A stretch of DNA of 64,000 nt. Origin: CALXXL01 sp034926605. GTDB taxonomy: Bacteria; Verrucomicrobiota; Lentisphaeria; Victivallales; Victivallaceae. This document shows positions 41,118 to 48,764 of the stretch, piece after piece. Location of the stretch: contig JAYFQV010000002.1 of assembly GCA_034926605.1 (NCBI GenBank), positions 124,001-188,000 of the forward strand, written 5' to 3'. How positions within the stretch are numbered: position 1 is the first letter of the stretch; every line of letters begins with the position of its first letter. A program made the position numbers and the translations under genes. The notes below the pieces were generated by a model. It ran no database searches, was not told the origin of the DNA, and saw only the letters and a list, made by a program, of their open reading frames with translations.

Positions 41118-42281
41118 ATGAAACTGGTCGAAGCGGTCGCCGATCTGCGCGCCGACGGGCTGGAGTGTGCCCGCGGCATTGCGGAGTATTATGTAAACAA
41201 CCAGTCGCGTTATCGTGATGTTTATCCCGGCGCCGGTGTTTTTCCGTCGACGATAGACCGGCTTGGCCGGGCAAACGGATCGGTCACCAACTGGCAGCTG
41301 GCGTTCGCCTCGATGGCGATGCTGGCGGCCGGAAAAGCGTTCGATTCCGAGCTTTACAGCCTTAGCGGCGGCAAGATGATCAATTACCTGCGCACACTGC
41401 AGATATTCGATCCGTATCACATGAAGGACTACGGTGCAATTCGTGAAACCACGCCGCTGTGCCCGTGGTGCTATGTCCGCGACGCGCTGTCCGGTGCGTG
41501 GGGGTTTCTCGAATATTTTCGCGCCTCCGGCGATGCCGAATATCTGGAGCGCGCCAAGCTTTGGTATGAATGGTATATCAAGCACGGCAGCGATGTTAAC
41601 GATCTGCCGCTGTGGGGCATGGTTTTCGATCCGCCGTTGTCGAACGGAACTCCGCCGATGCTTGATTCTTATCTTGGCGATTTCTCCGGCGGCAGCTTCT
41701 GCTTTTTTTATCAGCTTTATAAGGCGACCGGCGACAACAAATACATTGGAACCGCTTTCCGAAATTTTGCGGAGTTTTACCTTGAGAACGTTCAAAAGGA
41801 AGACGGCTTTTTCAAAACCGTCTGCAAAAACGACGGCTCGGTTCCGGAATCCGATCCGCAGGGCGGCCTGCACAAATCAAACGACGATTTCTCCAGCTTG
41901 GGCTTGTTGAGCGTTTATCGCGCCACCGGCGAAAAGCGTTACCTCGACGGAGTGGCAAAGTTCATTTCCGGAGTTATGAAAACCCAGCAGTCAGACGGGT
42001 CGTTCGAAAAAACGGTGGCCGGCATTCCAGTGGTGCTCAACATCATGCTGGAGGCGGAATCCGATCTGGGCCCGTGGTCCAAGCACGATCTTGATGGCGC
42101 CCGGGCCGCGCTGGAATTTCTGTTTTCTCGTCGGAACAGCGGCGTGATCAATCCCAACCAGCGCGGAGGTCTCGACGAATATGGCGACGGCGCCACCTGC
42201 ACCCGCAGTATGGCCTACGCCTTGATCTCGTTGCTGAAACTTTTCGCCGGCGAAACCCACTTTCTGACCGCCGCCAACTGA
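41118..42281 (+). CDS. six-hairpin glycosidase-like protein, copy 1
   Basis: A protein of 387 residues without a signal peptide, predicted cytoplasmic. Repeated helical hairpins, many of them W/Y/G-rich (WCYVRDALSGAWGFLEYF, LWYEWYIKHG, GDFSGGSFCFFYQLYKATGDNKYI, LGLLSVYRATGEKRYLDGV), indicate an (alpha/alpha)6 barrel as in GH88, GH105, GH127 or AGE epimerases. The most conserved block is SDPQGGLHKSNDDFSSLGLL, with the acidic pair NDD as the candidate active site, and GLDEYGDGATC near the end. I do not recognise the family. It is about half identical over its length to the next gene. Both probably act on sugar or oligosaccharide substrates imported into the cell. Confidence 0.6.
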   Translation: MKLVEAVADLRADGLECARGIAEYYVNNQSRYRDVYPGAGVFPSTIDRLGRANGSVTNWQLAFASMAMLAAGKAFDSELYSLSGGKMINYLRTLQIFDPYHMKDYGAIRETTPLCPWCYVRDALSGAWGFLEYFRASGDAEYLERAKLWYEWYIKHGSDVNDLPLWGMVFDPPLSNGTPPMLDSYLGDFSGGSFCFFYQLYKATGDNKYIGTAFRNFAEFYLENVQKEDGFFKTVCKNDGSVPESDPQGGLHKSNDDFSSLGLLSVYRATGEKRYLDGVAKFISGVMKTQQSDGSFEKTVAGIPVVLNIMLEAESDLGPWSKHDLDGARAALEFLFSRRNSGVINPNQRGGLDEYGDGATCTRSMAYALISLLKLFAGETHFLTAAN

Positions 42282-42301
42282 CCGAGAGGAACACTTCAAT
42301 C

Positions 42302-43462
42302 ATGGGTATCATTCAAAACGTTGCGCCGCTGCGAGATGAAGGATTGGCCTGCGCCCGCGGCATCGCCGAGTTTTATTTCCGCAACCAGACCCGCTGGCGC
42401 GAGTGGGATCCCTCCGCCGGCAACATCTATTTTTCCTATGACCCGGCGGGGAATCCCGAGGTGGCGGCAACCGAATGGGCGGTGGCGTTCGCCGCGATGG
42501 GCCTGTTCGCTGCCGCCAACGTGTTCGACGACCCCAAGTACCGGAGAACCGCCGAAAAAATGGGCGAATTCATCAAGACGATGCAGATTTTTTCCCCGTT
42601 CCTGCCGCGTCATTACGGCGCGTTTCGAGAACATTCGCCCCAGAGTACCTGGTGCTATGTCCGCGACGCGCTGTCCGCGGCATGGGGCTTTGTCGAGTTC
42701 TACCGCGTCACCGGAAAGTCGGAATACCTCGAGCGGGCCGTGTTGTGGGCGGAATGGTTCCTGCGCGAGGGGCGCGACGCCGAAAACTGGCCGCTGTGGG
42801 GCGTCGATTTCGAACCGCCGTGGCCGGAAGGCAGCGCGCTGATGCGCAATGACGTCGCCGGCGATTTTTCCGGCGGAAACCTGAATTTCTTCTATCAGCT
42901 TTACAAGGCAACCGGTGACCGCAAGTGGGTCGGCGATTTCTTTGTCGATTTTGCCGACCGCTATGTCAAGTACGTCCAGCAATCCGACGGCTACTACCGT
43001 ACCATAATCAAGGCGACCAAGGCGGTTCCGGGCGCCGATCCGCAGGGTGGGCTGCACAAGTCCAATGACGATCTTTCCAGCCTCGGCCTCCTGTGTGCGT
43101 TCCGGGCGACCGGCGATCGCAAATACCTTGGTGCCGCGGAGCGGTTCCTAGCCGCCGTCCATCGCGACCAACAGCCCGATGGCGGGTTTGAAAAGAGCGT
43201 TGCCGGCATTCCGGTGGTGCTCAACACCATCGCGGAAGGCGAACCGTTGGGCCTGAGCCACGAGTTCACCCCGGAGCAGGAGAGAAAGGCCCTGCTGGCC
43301 CTGTTCTCCCGACGGCACGGCGGAGATATTTATCCCCTGTTCGAAGGCGGGCTCGACGAATACGGCGACGGCGGCGTTTGCTCGCGCTCCAGCGCGTACA
43401 GCCTGGTTGTGCTTCTGAAGCTTTTTGCGGGCGAATCCGCGTTTTTGGCGGCCCAGAAGTAG
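42302..43462 (+). CDS. six-hairpin glycosidase-like protein, copy 2
   Basis: A protein of 386 residues, paralogue of the gene just upstream (20 bp gap, same operon). Shared blocks are TWCYVRDALSAAWGFVEFYRVTGKSEYLERA, GDFSGGNLNFFYQLYKATGD, ADPQGGLHKSNDDLSSLGLL, EKSVAGIPVVLNTIAEGE and GGLDEYGDGGVCSRSSAYSLVVLLKLFAGES. The two differ most in the first 100 residues and around residue 180 (WPLWGVDFEPPWPEGS here), where substrate specificity could lie. No signal peptide. The function is unknown; an (alpha/alpha)6-barrel hydrolase or epimerase is the best guess. Confidence 0.6.
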   Translation: MGIIQNVAPLRDEGLACARGIAEFYFRNQTRWREWDPSAGNIYFSYDPAGNPEVAATEWAVAFAAMGLFAAANVFDDPKYRRTAEKMGEFIKTMQIFSPFLPRHYGAFREHSPQSTWCYVRDALSAAWGFVEFYRVTGKSEYLERAVLWAEWFLREGRDAENWPLWGVDFEPPWPEGSALMRNDVAGDFSGGNLNFFYQLYKATGDRKWVGDFFVDFADRYVKYVQQSDGYYRTIIKATKAVPGADPQGGLHKSNDDLSSLGLLCAFRATGDRKYLGAAERFLAAVHRDQQPDGGFEKSVAGIPVVLNTIAEGEPLGLSHEFTPEQERKALLALFSRRHGGDIYPLFEGGLDEYGDGGVCSRSSAYSLVVLLKLFAGESAFLAAQK

Positions 43463-43501
43463 AAAAGAGGCATTTTTTTGTAAAAAATATGAGGTCCGGG
43501 G

Positions 43502-43529
43502 TTGATTTTTTTCAAACCCGGACTAACTT
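43502..43529 (+). promoter_or_regulatory. tRNA-Gly promoter overlapping a hairpin
   Basis: TTGATT (43502-43507), 16-bp spacer, TAACTT (43524-43529), 17 bases before the tRNA. The same stretch folds as GTCCGGGGTTG...CAAACCCGGAC around seven T; without a T run after it this is not a clear terminator for the upstream gene. Confidence 0.5.
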
Positions 43530-43546
43530 AAATAACATCGAAAGAT

Positions 43547-43622
43547 GCGAGCGTAGCTCAGTTGGTAGAGCATCACGTTGCCAACGTGATTGTCGCCGGT
43601 TCGATTCCGGTCGCTCGCTCCA
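43547..43622 (+). tRNA. tRNA-Gly (GCC)
   Basis: A 76-base cloverleaf with CCA encoded. Acceptor GCGAGCG pairs with CGCTCGC, the D arm is GCTCAGTTGGTAGAGC, the anticodon loop holds GCC in TTGCCAA, and the T arm is GCCGGTTCGATTCCGGT. An intrinsic terminator follows. Confidence 0.96.
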
Positions 43623-43638
43623 TTTTTTTGCCTTTTTT

Positions 43639-43675
43639 CCGGACGCATCGTCATTGCCGCGTCTGGAATATTTTT
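43639..43675 (+). terminator. intrinsic terminator after tRNA-Gly
   Basis: CCGGACGC and GCGTCTGG form an 8-bp stem (one G-T pair) around a 12-base loop, followed by AATATTTTT. Confidence 0.6.
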
Positions 43676-43730
43676 CTAGAAATGTCGTCTTCGGCGGGGC
43701 GTCCAGCCTTGCGGCGGAAACAATCAAAAC

Positions 43731-43770
43731 CATCGGCTTAGCCGGTGGTATGCACCACGCCTTCAAGGCG
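43731..43770. repeat. duplicate of the IS200-like end (left copy)
   Basis: CATCGGCTTAGCCGGTGGT (43731-43749) matches 16 of 19 bases of CACCGGCGCAGCCGGTGGT at 44418-44436, in the same orientation. Each copy is followed by a second small hairpin (CGCCTTCAAGGCG here, CCCTGAAGGGG on the right). The two copies flank the tnpA gene. Confidence 0.45.
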
Positions 43771-43800
43771 ATATTGCCGGCAGCCCTACACGGGCTCTGA

Positions 43801-44454
43801 ATAATTCGCCAGCCGCAACTCTTTTACTGGCCGCCGCGAAAGCGGCCTTCTTTTATGCCTGCGTATTCTTGCTACCCGTAAACGGGTCGATATACTCTTT
43901 GAACGTCATCTGTTCCAGGGCCCGATCTTCAGACAGTTGATTCTGAATGTACTTTTCTATCGCGTGCGTGTCCGCTCCCGCAGTATTCACATAGTATCCA
44001 CGACACCAAAAGTGCCAGTTACCATAACGATATTTCAAGTTCGCATGACGATTAAAGATCATCAGAGAACTCTTACCTTTCAGGTATCCGACAAATTGTG
44101 ATACGCTCAAATTAGGCGGAATACTCACCAACATATGAATATGATCCAGACACGCTTCCGCTTCCAAAATCGCTACTTTTTTCAGTTCGCAAAGTTGACG
44201 CAGTATCCTTCCAATGTCAGTCTTTATTTGACGATAGATTATCTGTCGACGAAACTTTGCCGCAAACACCATGTGATATTTGCATTTCCAACGCGTGTGT
44301 GATAATGTGTTAGTTAACATGTTGAAACTCCATTCTATAGTTTTGCGGTTGGCGAACCGAATTTACTATAGCATCGGAGTTTCTTTTCTTCTTGAAGCTA
44401 AAGCTTTTTCTTCTACTCACCGGCGCAGCCGGTGGTTTTGTTGCCCTGAAGGGG
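43801..44454 (-). mobile_element. IS200/IS605-type insertion sequence (tnpA only)
   Basis: The element carries one Y1 transposase gene (43853-44320) and no tnpB. Just after the gene the hairpin GGCCGCcgcgaaaGCGGCC (43829-43847) can be the right-end structure; before the gene the hairpins CACCGGCgcaGCCGGTG (44418-44434) and CCCTGAAGGGG (44444-44454) can be the left end. IS200-type elements have no inverted terminal repeats and make no target duplication, so the limits given here are approximate. It sits between tRNA-Gly and the Fe-S/flavin operon. Confidence 0.6.
43853..44320 (-). CDS. tnpA: IS200/IS605 family transposase TnpA
   Basis: A single-strand-specific Y1 transposase of 155 residues. 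The metal-binding HUH motif appears in LDHIHMLVSIPP near residue 60, preceded by KYHMVFAAKFRRQIIY, and the nucleophile Tyr in WCRGYYVNTAGAD near 110 that forms the 5'-phosphotyrosine link. Length and all motifs are normal, so it is probably active. The flanking sequences contain small hairpins, as required for strand cutting by this family. Its G+C content is lower than that of the neighbours, in keeping with a mobile origin. Confidence 0.95.
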   Translation of the reverse strand: MLTNTLSHTRWKCKYHMVFAAKFRRQIIYRQIKTDIGRILRQLCELKKVAILEAEACLDHIHMLVSIPPNLSVSQFVGYLKGKSSLMIFNRHANLKYRYGNWHFWCRGYYVNTAGADTHAIEKYIQNQLSEDRALEQMTFKEYIDPFTGSKNTQA

Positions 44455-44458
44455 TATA

Positions 44459-44485
44459 AAAAAAGCCGACCATTTGGTCGGCTTG
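44459..44485 (-). terminator. intrinsic terminator of the Fe-S/flavin operon
   Basis: Minus strand GCCGACC-AAAT-GGTCGGC followed by seven T, about 15 bases after the stop at 44500. The plus strand also has a T run nearby, so it may work in both directions. Confidence 0.88.
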
Positions 44486-44499
44486 AGTTTTTTCAGGGT

Positions 44500-46542
44500 T
44501 TATTCTTTATTTTTCAGGTCCAGTGCGCCGGTCGGGCATTCGCGTATGCACGCCAGGCAGTCTTTACAGGACAGCGGGAGGCCTTGATCGAACGCGGTTC
44601 CGACGTAGGTGAAAAAGCCGCGCTGCTTGGCCGACAGTAACGACAGGTTAATGATTTCTTTGCAGACCTTGACACAGGTGCCGCATTTGATGCACTTACC
44701 GGCATCTTGGATTATCACCGGATGGCGGTTGTCGTAACGCACCGCCAGCCGCGCGCCCTTGATCGCGGACGGAGACGCTCCGCATGCCTGCGCCAGACAG
44801 CGCAGCCGGCAGTCTTTCTTGTCGGTGCAGGAGCACCCGATGCAGCGGCCGCCCTCGGCCATGATCGTTTCGCGGCTCATGGTTCCGGCAACCTCGTCGA
44901 AGCCGGTCTTGCGCCGCGCCAGATCGATCAGCGGCAGCTTGGCGCGCGCGGCGCCAGAGACATTGTCCGACAGCAGTACCACGTCTTTCTCGGTCATCGC
45001 ATTTCGCAGCCAATGCCCGCGCGAAACATTCACCTGTGCTTCCGGCACGTACTTTCCGCCGTCCAGGAAGCTCAACACGCCCAGCGCGGCACGCCGGCCG
45101 CCGGCCACGGCTTCCACCACCGTGGCCGCGCCGGAAACGCAGTCTCCGGCGGCGAACAGCCGACCGCCAAGGTGCATATCTTCGGCGGCGGCATCGCAGT
45201 AGCCGTACTTGTTGACCTTTATGCCAGCCGGGATCGCCGACTGTTGGCCGATGGCGGCGATGATGGTGTCCGCCTCGGTGTCGAATTCGCTCCCGGGAAC
45301 CGGCACCGGGCGACGACGGCCGGAAGCGTCGGGTTCGCCCAGCTCCATGCGCTGGCAGGTAAGCACCAGCCGTCCGGCCGCATTGCGCGACACCTTGACC
45401 GGCGCCACCAGAAACTCGAACGCGACGCCCTCTTCGCGGGCTTCCGCGATCTCGAGCTTTTCGGCGGGCATCTCGGCTTCGGTGCGGCGGTAGAAGCAGG
45501 TAACTTCCGGCGCGCCGAGCCGAACGCTGGTGCGCACGCAGTCCATGGCGGTATTGCCGCCGCCGACCACGATCACCTTGCCCGGGTTCCGCCACTTGTA
45601 GCCCGCCTCGGAGATTTTGCGAAGATAGTCGATGCCTTGTACCGCGAGTTCTTCTCCTTCGCAACGCATGCCGGAGGCCTTCCAGCATCCGAGTGCAACG
45701 ATAACAGCGTCGAAATCCTTTTCCAGCTCAGCCAGCGCAAGGTCTTTTCCGAGCGTTCTGCCGAATTCGAATCCGATGCCGAGCTTGGAGAAGTGTTCCA
45801 GCTCCACGTCGAGAATCTTTTCCTTGGGCAGCCGGTATTCCGGAATACCGTAGCGCAGCATGCCGCCGGCTTTGGGCATTTGCTCGAAGATGGTGCTTTT
45901 CACGCCGGCCAGGCGCAAGAAATAGGCCGCCGCCAACCCGGCGGGACCGCCGCCGACGATCGCGACCCGATACGGCTTATCGGGTTCGCAATCCTCCATA
46001 TAGTCGGTATAGAAAAGGTCGGCCGCCAGCCGCTTGAAATCATTGATCGCCACGGCCGATCCGAAGATGTTCTTACGGCAGTCTTTCTCACAGAAGCGCG
46101 GGCAAACCCGGCCGATCGACATCGGCAGCGGAATGCGCTGCTTGATGATCTTTAATGCGCCGAGAAAATCGCCGTTCTTACCGGCGCGCACATATTCTTC
46201 GACGCTGGCATGAGCGGGGCAGGCAATCGTGCAGGGCGCCTCGCAGTCGCCGAGGTGTTCGGACAAAAGCAGCTCGAATGCGGTCTTGCGCATTTCCAGC
46301 ACTTCCGGCGTCGAGGCTTCCACCACCTGTCCGGGGGCCGGGCAGGCCGCGCAGCTGGGCAGGAATTTGCCGCTCTTGGCGTCGCGAACCACACAGACAA
46401 AACAGCTGGTGGTTTTGCTGATCTTTTCATTGTAGCACAACGTCGGAATCTCTATGCCGTTGGCGCGGGCCACTTCGAGAATGGTCTGGCCGGGTTCGGC
46501 GAAAACGGTCTTGCCGTCGAGGGTGAATTCGATCTTGCTCAC
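44500..46542 (-). CDS. GltD-like FAD/NAD(P)H oxidoreductase with NuoG-type and ferredoxin Fe-S domains (StnA-like)
   Basis: A 680-residue electron-transfer subunit. From the N-terminus: a [2Fe-2S] ferredoxin domain with NuoG-type Cys (PTLCYNE, SCFVCVV, PSCAACP); a GltD-type region with C..C..C..C clusters (CEAPCTIACPAH, CPRFCEKDCRK); FAD site VAIVGGGPAGLAAAYFLRLAG; NADPH-type site VIVVGGGNTAMDCVRTSV; and the FAD end GRLFAAGDCVSGAATVVEA. A C-terminal extension has CIGCSCTDKKDCRLRC and two [4Fe-4S] sites (CIKCGTCVKVC, CKDCLACIREC). GTG 46542 overlaps the stop of the NuoF-like gene (GTGA). Together with the NuoE and NuoF-like genes this composition resembles Sporomusa-type (Stn) bifurcating transhydrogenase. 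No [FeFe] hydrogenase H-cluster is present. Confidence 0.85.
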   Translation of the reverse strand: MSKIEFTLDGKTVFAEPGQTILEVARANGIEIPTLCYNEKISKTTSCFVCVVRDAKSGKFLPSCAACPAPGQVVEASTPEVLEMRKTAFELLLSEHLGDCEAPCTIACPAHASVEEYVRAGKNGDFLGALKIIKQRIPLPMSIGRVCPRFCEKDCRKNIFGSAVAINDFKRLAADLFYTDYMEDCEPDKPYRVAIVGGGPAGLAAAYFLRLAGVKSTIFEQMPKAGGMLRYGIPEYRLPKEKILDVELEHFSKLGIGFEFGRTLGKDLALAELEKDFDAVIVALGCWKASGMRCEGEELAVQGIDYLRKISEAGYKWRNPGKVIVVGGGNTAMDCVRTSVRLGAPEVTCFYRRTEAEMPAEKLEIAEAREEGVAFEFLVAPVKVSRNAAGRLVLTCQRMELGEPDASGRRRPVPVPGSEFDTEADTIIAAIGQQSAIPAGIKVNKYGYCDAAAEDMHLGGRLFAAGDCVSGAATVVEAVAGGRRAALGVLSFLDGGKYVPEAQVNVSRGHWLRNAMTEKDVVLLSDNVSGAARAKLPLIDLARRKTGFDEVAGTMSRETIMAEGGRCIGCSCTDKKDCRLRCLAQACGASPSAIKGARLAVRYDNRHPVIIQDAGKCIKCGTCVKVCKEIINLSLLSAKQRGFFTYVGTAFDQGLPLSCKDCLACIRECPTGALDLKNKE

Positions 46543-48263
46543 CGCGGCACCCCCTCTCCTTTCTTGACCCGGCGAATCGTCTTCTTCGGGCATATTTCAA
46601 TACAGCTGTTGCAGCGGGTGCACTTGGAATTGTCGATCACGAAATCGTCGCTGATCGCCCCGGCCGGGCAGGTTTTGATGCACCGGCGGCACTTGATGCA
46701 GTTGGTCTTATCCAGAAACACGTCAACCAGCGCGGCGCACTGGAGCGCGTCGCATTGATGATTTCTTACGTGATTAAGATATTCATCGCGATAATAGCGT
46801 AGCGTGGCCAACACCGGCTTCGGTGCGGTTTGCCCCAGTGCGCAGAGCGCACCCTTGGATATCTTGTCGCCGAGGTCCTCGAGAAAGTCGAGGTCGGATT
46901 CTTCGCCGTTACCGGCCACGATCCGCTCAAGCGTTTCAAACATACGCTTGGTACCGACGCGGCAGAAAGTGCACTTGCCGCACGACTCGCGGTGGGTGAA
47001 GTCGAGGAAATAGCGCGCGGTTTCAACCATGCAGCGGTTCTTGCCGATAACAATCATGCCGCCGGAGCCCATGATGGCGCCAAGACTGCGCAGAGAATCA
47101 TAGTCCACCGGAACGTCGAACTTTTCCACCGGGATGCAACCGCCGGACGGTCCGCCGCACTGCACGGCTTTGACTTCCGCCGGATCGGCGCCGCCGATGT
47201 CAAACACGATTTCTCCAAGCGTGATACCCATCGGGACTTCGATCAGGCCGGGGCGCGCGAGATCGCCGGCCAGCGCGAACAGCTTGGTGCCGCGCCCGCC
47301 GGCGGTGCCGACTTTGGCGTATTCGTCGCCGCCTTCGCGCAGAATCAACGGAACATTGCCGAACGTCTCGACGTTGTTGATCATCGAAGGGAAGCCCTTC
47401 CAGCCGGAGTCGGTCGGGAACGGCGGGCGGAAGCGCGGCACGCCGCGCTGGCCCTCGAGCGAGTGGATCATTGCGGTTTCCTCGCCACAAACGAACGCGC
47501 CGGCCCCCTCCTTGATGGTGATTTCGATTTCCCGGCCGTTGAGGTTGTTGTACCCGTGTTCGTAAATCTGTCCGATGGCGATAGACAGATGTTTGATCGC
47601 CAGCGGATATTCGGCCCGGCAGTAGATGAACGCGCGGGTTGCGCCGGTGGCATACGCGGCGATCAGCATGCCTTCGAGCATCTGGTGCGGTACGCTTTCC
47701 ATCAGCGAGCGATCCATGAATGCGCCGGGGTCGCCCTCGTCGGCATTGCAGATAAGGATTTTTTCCGGAGTGTTCTTGGCCGCCAGGAAGCTCCACTTGG
47801 TGCCGGTGGGGAACCCCGCGCCGCCACGGCCGCGCAGCCCGGATTTCTTGACTTCTTCAATCACGTCGGCCGGTTTCATCGCCAGCGCTTTTTTCAGCGC
47901 GTCGTAGCCACCGTTGGAGACGTATTCGTCCCAGCAGGTCGGAACGATTTTTCCGGCCAGCGCCATGACCTTGACCAGTTCTTTGGTCCGGCGTGCGGCG
48001 GGAATTTCGAACCGGCCGGTTTCCCCGAGAGAAAGAATATTGTCAATGGCCCCGTCGGAGGCGGCCACCTTGCCGTAGAAGACACTGGACCCGTCGTTGA
48101 GCACCGCCTCCACCAGCGGTTCGGCATAACAGTGGCCGATGCAACCGACCGCCTGCACCGGAATGCCTTCGCATTTCGCCAGCAATTTGTCCATCACCGG
48201 CTGGGCGCCGGCGGCCACGCCGCAGGATGCCGCGCCAACCCGTATAGCTTTTATCTTGCTCAT
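46539..48263 (-). CDS. NuoF/HydB-like NADH-binding flavoprotein subunit (StnB-like)
   Basis: A 574-residue NADH:acceptor subunit. The N-terminal thioredoxin-like [2Fe-2S] domain has Cys in ASCGVAAGA, KCEG and GCIGHC. The central NuoF domain has the NADH loop GRGGAGFPTGTKWSF, the FMN loop CNADEGDPGAFMDR, and the [4Fe-4S] site ESCGKCTFCRVG. A C-terminal 2x[4Fe-4S] ferredoxin (CIKCRRCIKTC, CTRCNSCIEIC) follows, as in HydB of bifurcating hydrogenases. Complex I NuoF lacks these two end domains. ATG 48263 has GGAG 11 bases upstream; an in-frame codon at 48371 lies within the NuoE-like gene. It is overlapped by its neighbours on both sides by a few bases. Confidence 0.9.
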   Translation of the reverse strand: MSKIKAIRVGAASCGVAAGAQPVMDKLLAKCEGIPVQAVGCIGHCYAEPLVEAVLNDGSSVFYGKVAASDGAIDNILSLGETGRFEIPAARRTKELVKVMALAGKIVPTCWDEYVSNGGYDALKKALAMKPADVIEEVKKSGLRGRGGAGFPTGTKWSFLAAKNTPEKILICNADEGDPGAFMDRSLMESVPHQMLEGMLIAAYATGATRAFIYCRAEYPLAIKHLSIAIGQIYEHGYNNLNGREIEITIKEGAGAFVCGEETAMIHSLEGQRGVPRFRPPFPTDSGWKGFPSMINNVETFGNVPLILREGGDEYAKVGTAGGRGTKLFALAGDLARPGLIEVPMGITLGEIVFDIGGADPAEVKAVQCGGPSGGCIPVEKFDVPVDYDSLRSLGAIMGSGGMIVIGKNRCMVETARYFLDFTHRESCGKCTFCRVGTKRMFETLERIVAGNGEESDLDFLEDLGDKISKGALCALGQTAPKPVLATLRYYRDEYLNHVRNHQCDALQCAALVDVFLDKTNCIKCRRCIKTCPAGAISDDFVIDNSKCTRCNSCIEICPKKTIRRVKKGEGVPR

Positions 48264-48709
48264 TTTGCGCGGAACTCCTTGATGATGTCTATGACTTTCT
48301 TGCGGTCCAGCCGCCCGTAAACGGTACCGTTGATGCTCATTACCGGGGCCAGGCTGCAGCAGCCGAGGCACGCAACGGTGGCCAGCGAGAATCGGCCCTC
48401 GGCATCGGTTTCACCGGGCGCGATGCCCAGTTCCCGGGAAACCCAGTTGCAGACTTCATTCGAACCCTTGATGTGACAGGCCGTTCCGTCACACAAAGAG
48501 ATCTGAAAGCGGCCTGGTTTCGTGCGCTTGAATTGCGCATAGAAGGTCAGCACGCCTTCCACCTCCACCGGCGCCAGCTTGAAGTGCGCGGCCACTCCGG
48601 AAATCGCCTCGTCCGAGACGAACCCCTCTTTGGCCTGTACCAGCTGCAGCGCCTTGATAAGGTTGCTGGTGTCCGGCGAGATGCCGGACAGATAACTGAA
48701 TTCGTTCAT
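48260..48709 (-). CDS. NuoE/HydC-like [2Fe-2S] subunit (StnC-like)
   Basis: A 149-residue thioredoxin-like [2Fe-2S] protein. It has an N-terminal helical part (IKALQLVQAKEGFVSDEAISGVAAHF, GVLTFYAQF) and the cluster ligands C-x4-C in LCDGTACHIKG and C-x3-C in ACLGCCSLAPVMSING. It is the smallest subunit of the three-gene set and the first one transcribed. It forms the electron path between the flavoprotein and another Fe-S site. AAAGGTAGAAA precedes the ATG. The gap of 55 bp to the upstream FAD oxidoreductase leaves room for a separate promoter, but none stands out. Confidence 0.92.
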   Translation of the reverse strand: MNEFSYLSGISPDTSNLIKALQLVQAKEGFVSDEAISGVAAHFKLAPVEVEGVLTFYAQFKRTKPGRFQISLCDGTACHIKGSNEVCNWVSRELGIAPGETDAEGRFSLATVACLGCCSLAPVMSINGTVYGRLDRKKVIDIIKEFRAK

Positions 48710-48764
48710 TTTCTACCTTTGTTGCAGGTTGTTTGGCTTTTTATTTCGGCGTCGGGTCGGAGCC

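Noticed and set aside
43494..43522. Hairpin GTCCGGGGTTG...CAAACCCGGAC as terminator of the barrel operon
   Set aside because: There is no T run after the stem on the plus strand, and the sequence coincides with the tRNA-Gly promoter. The pairing may be fortuitous.
45000..48320. Long plus-strand frames (480-496 codons) opposite the flavin/Fe-S operon
   Set aside because: They run opposite genes with complete cofactor motifs and are rich in His, Arg and Gly without any domain.
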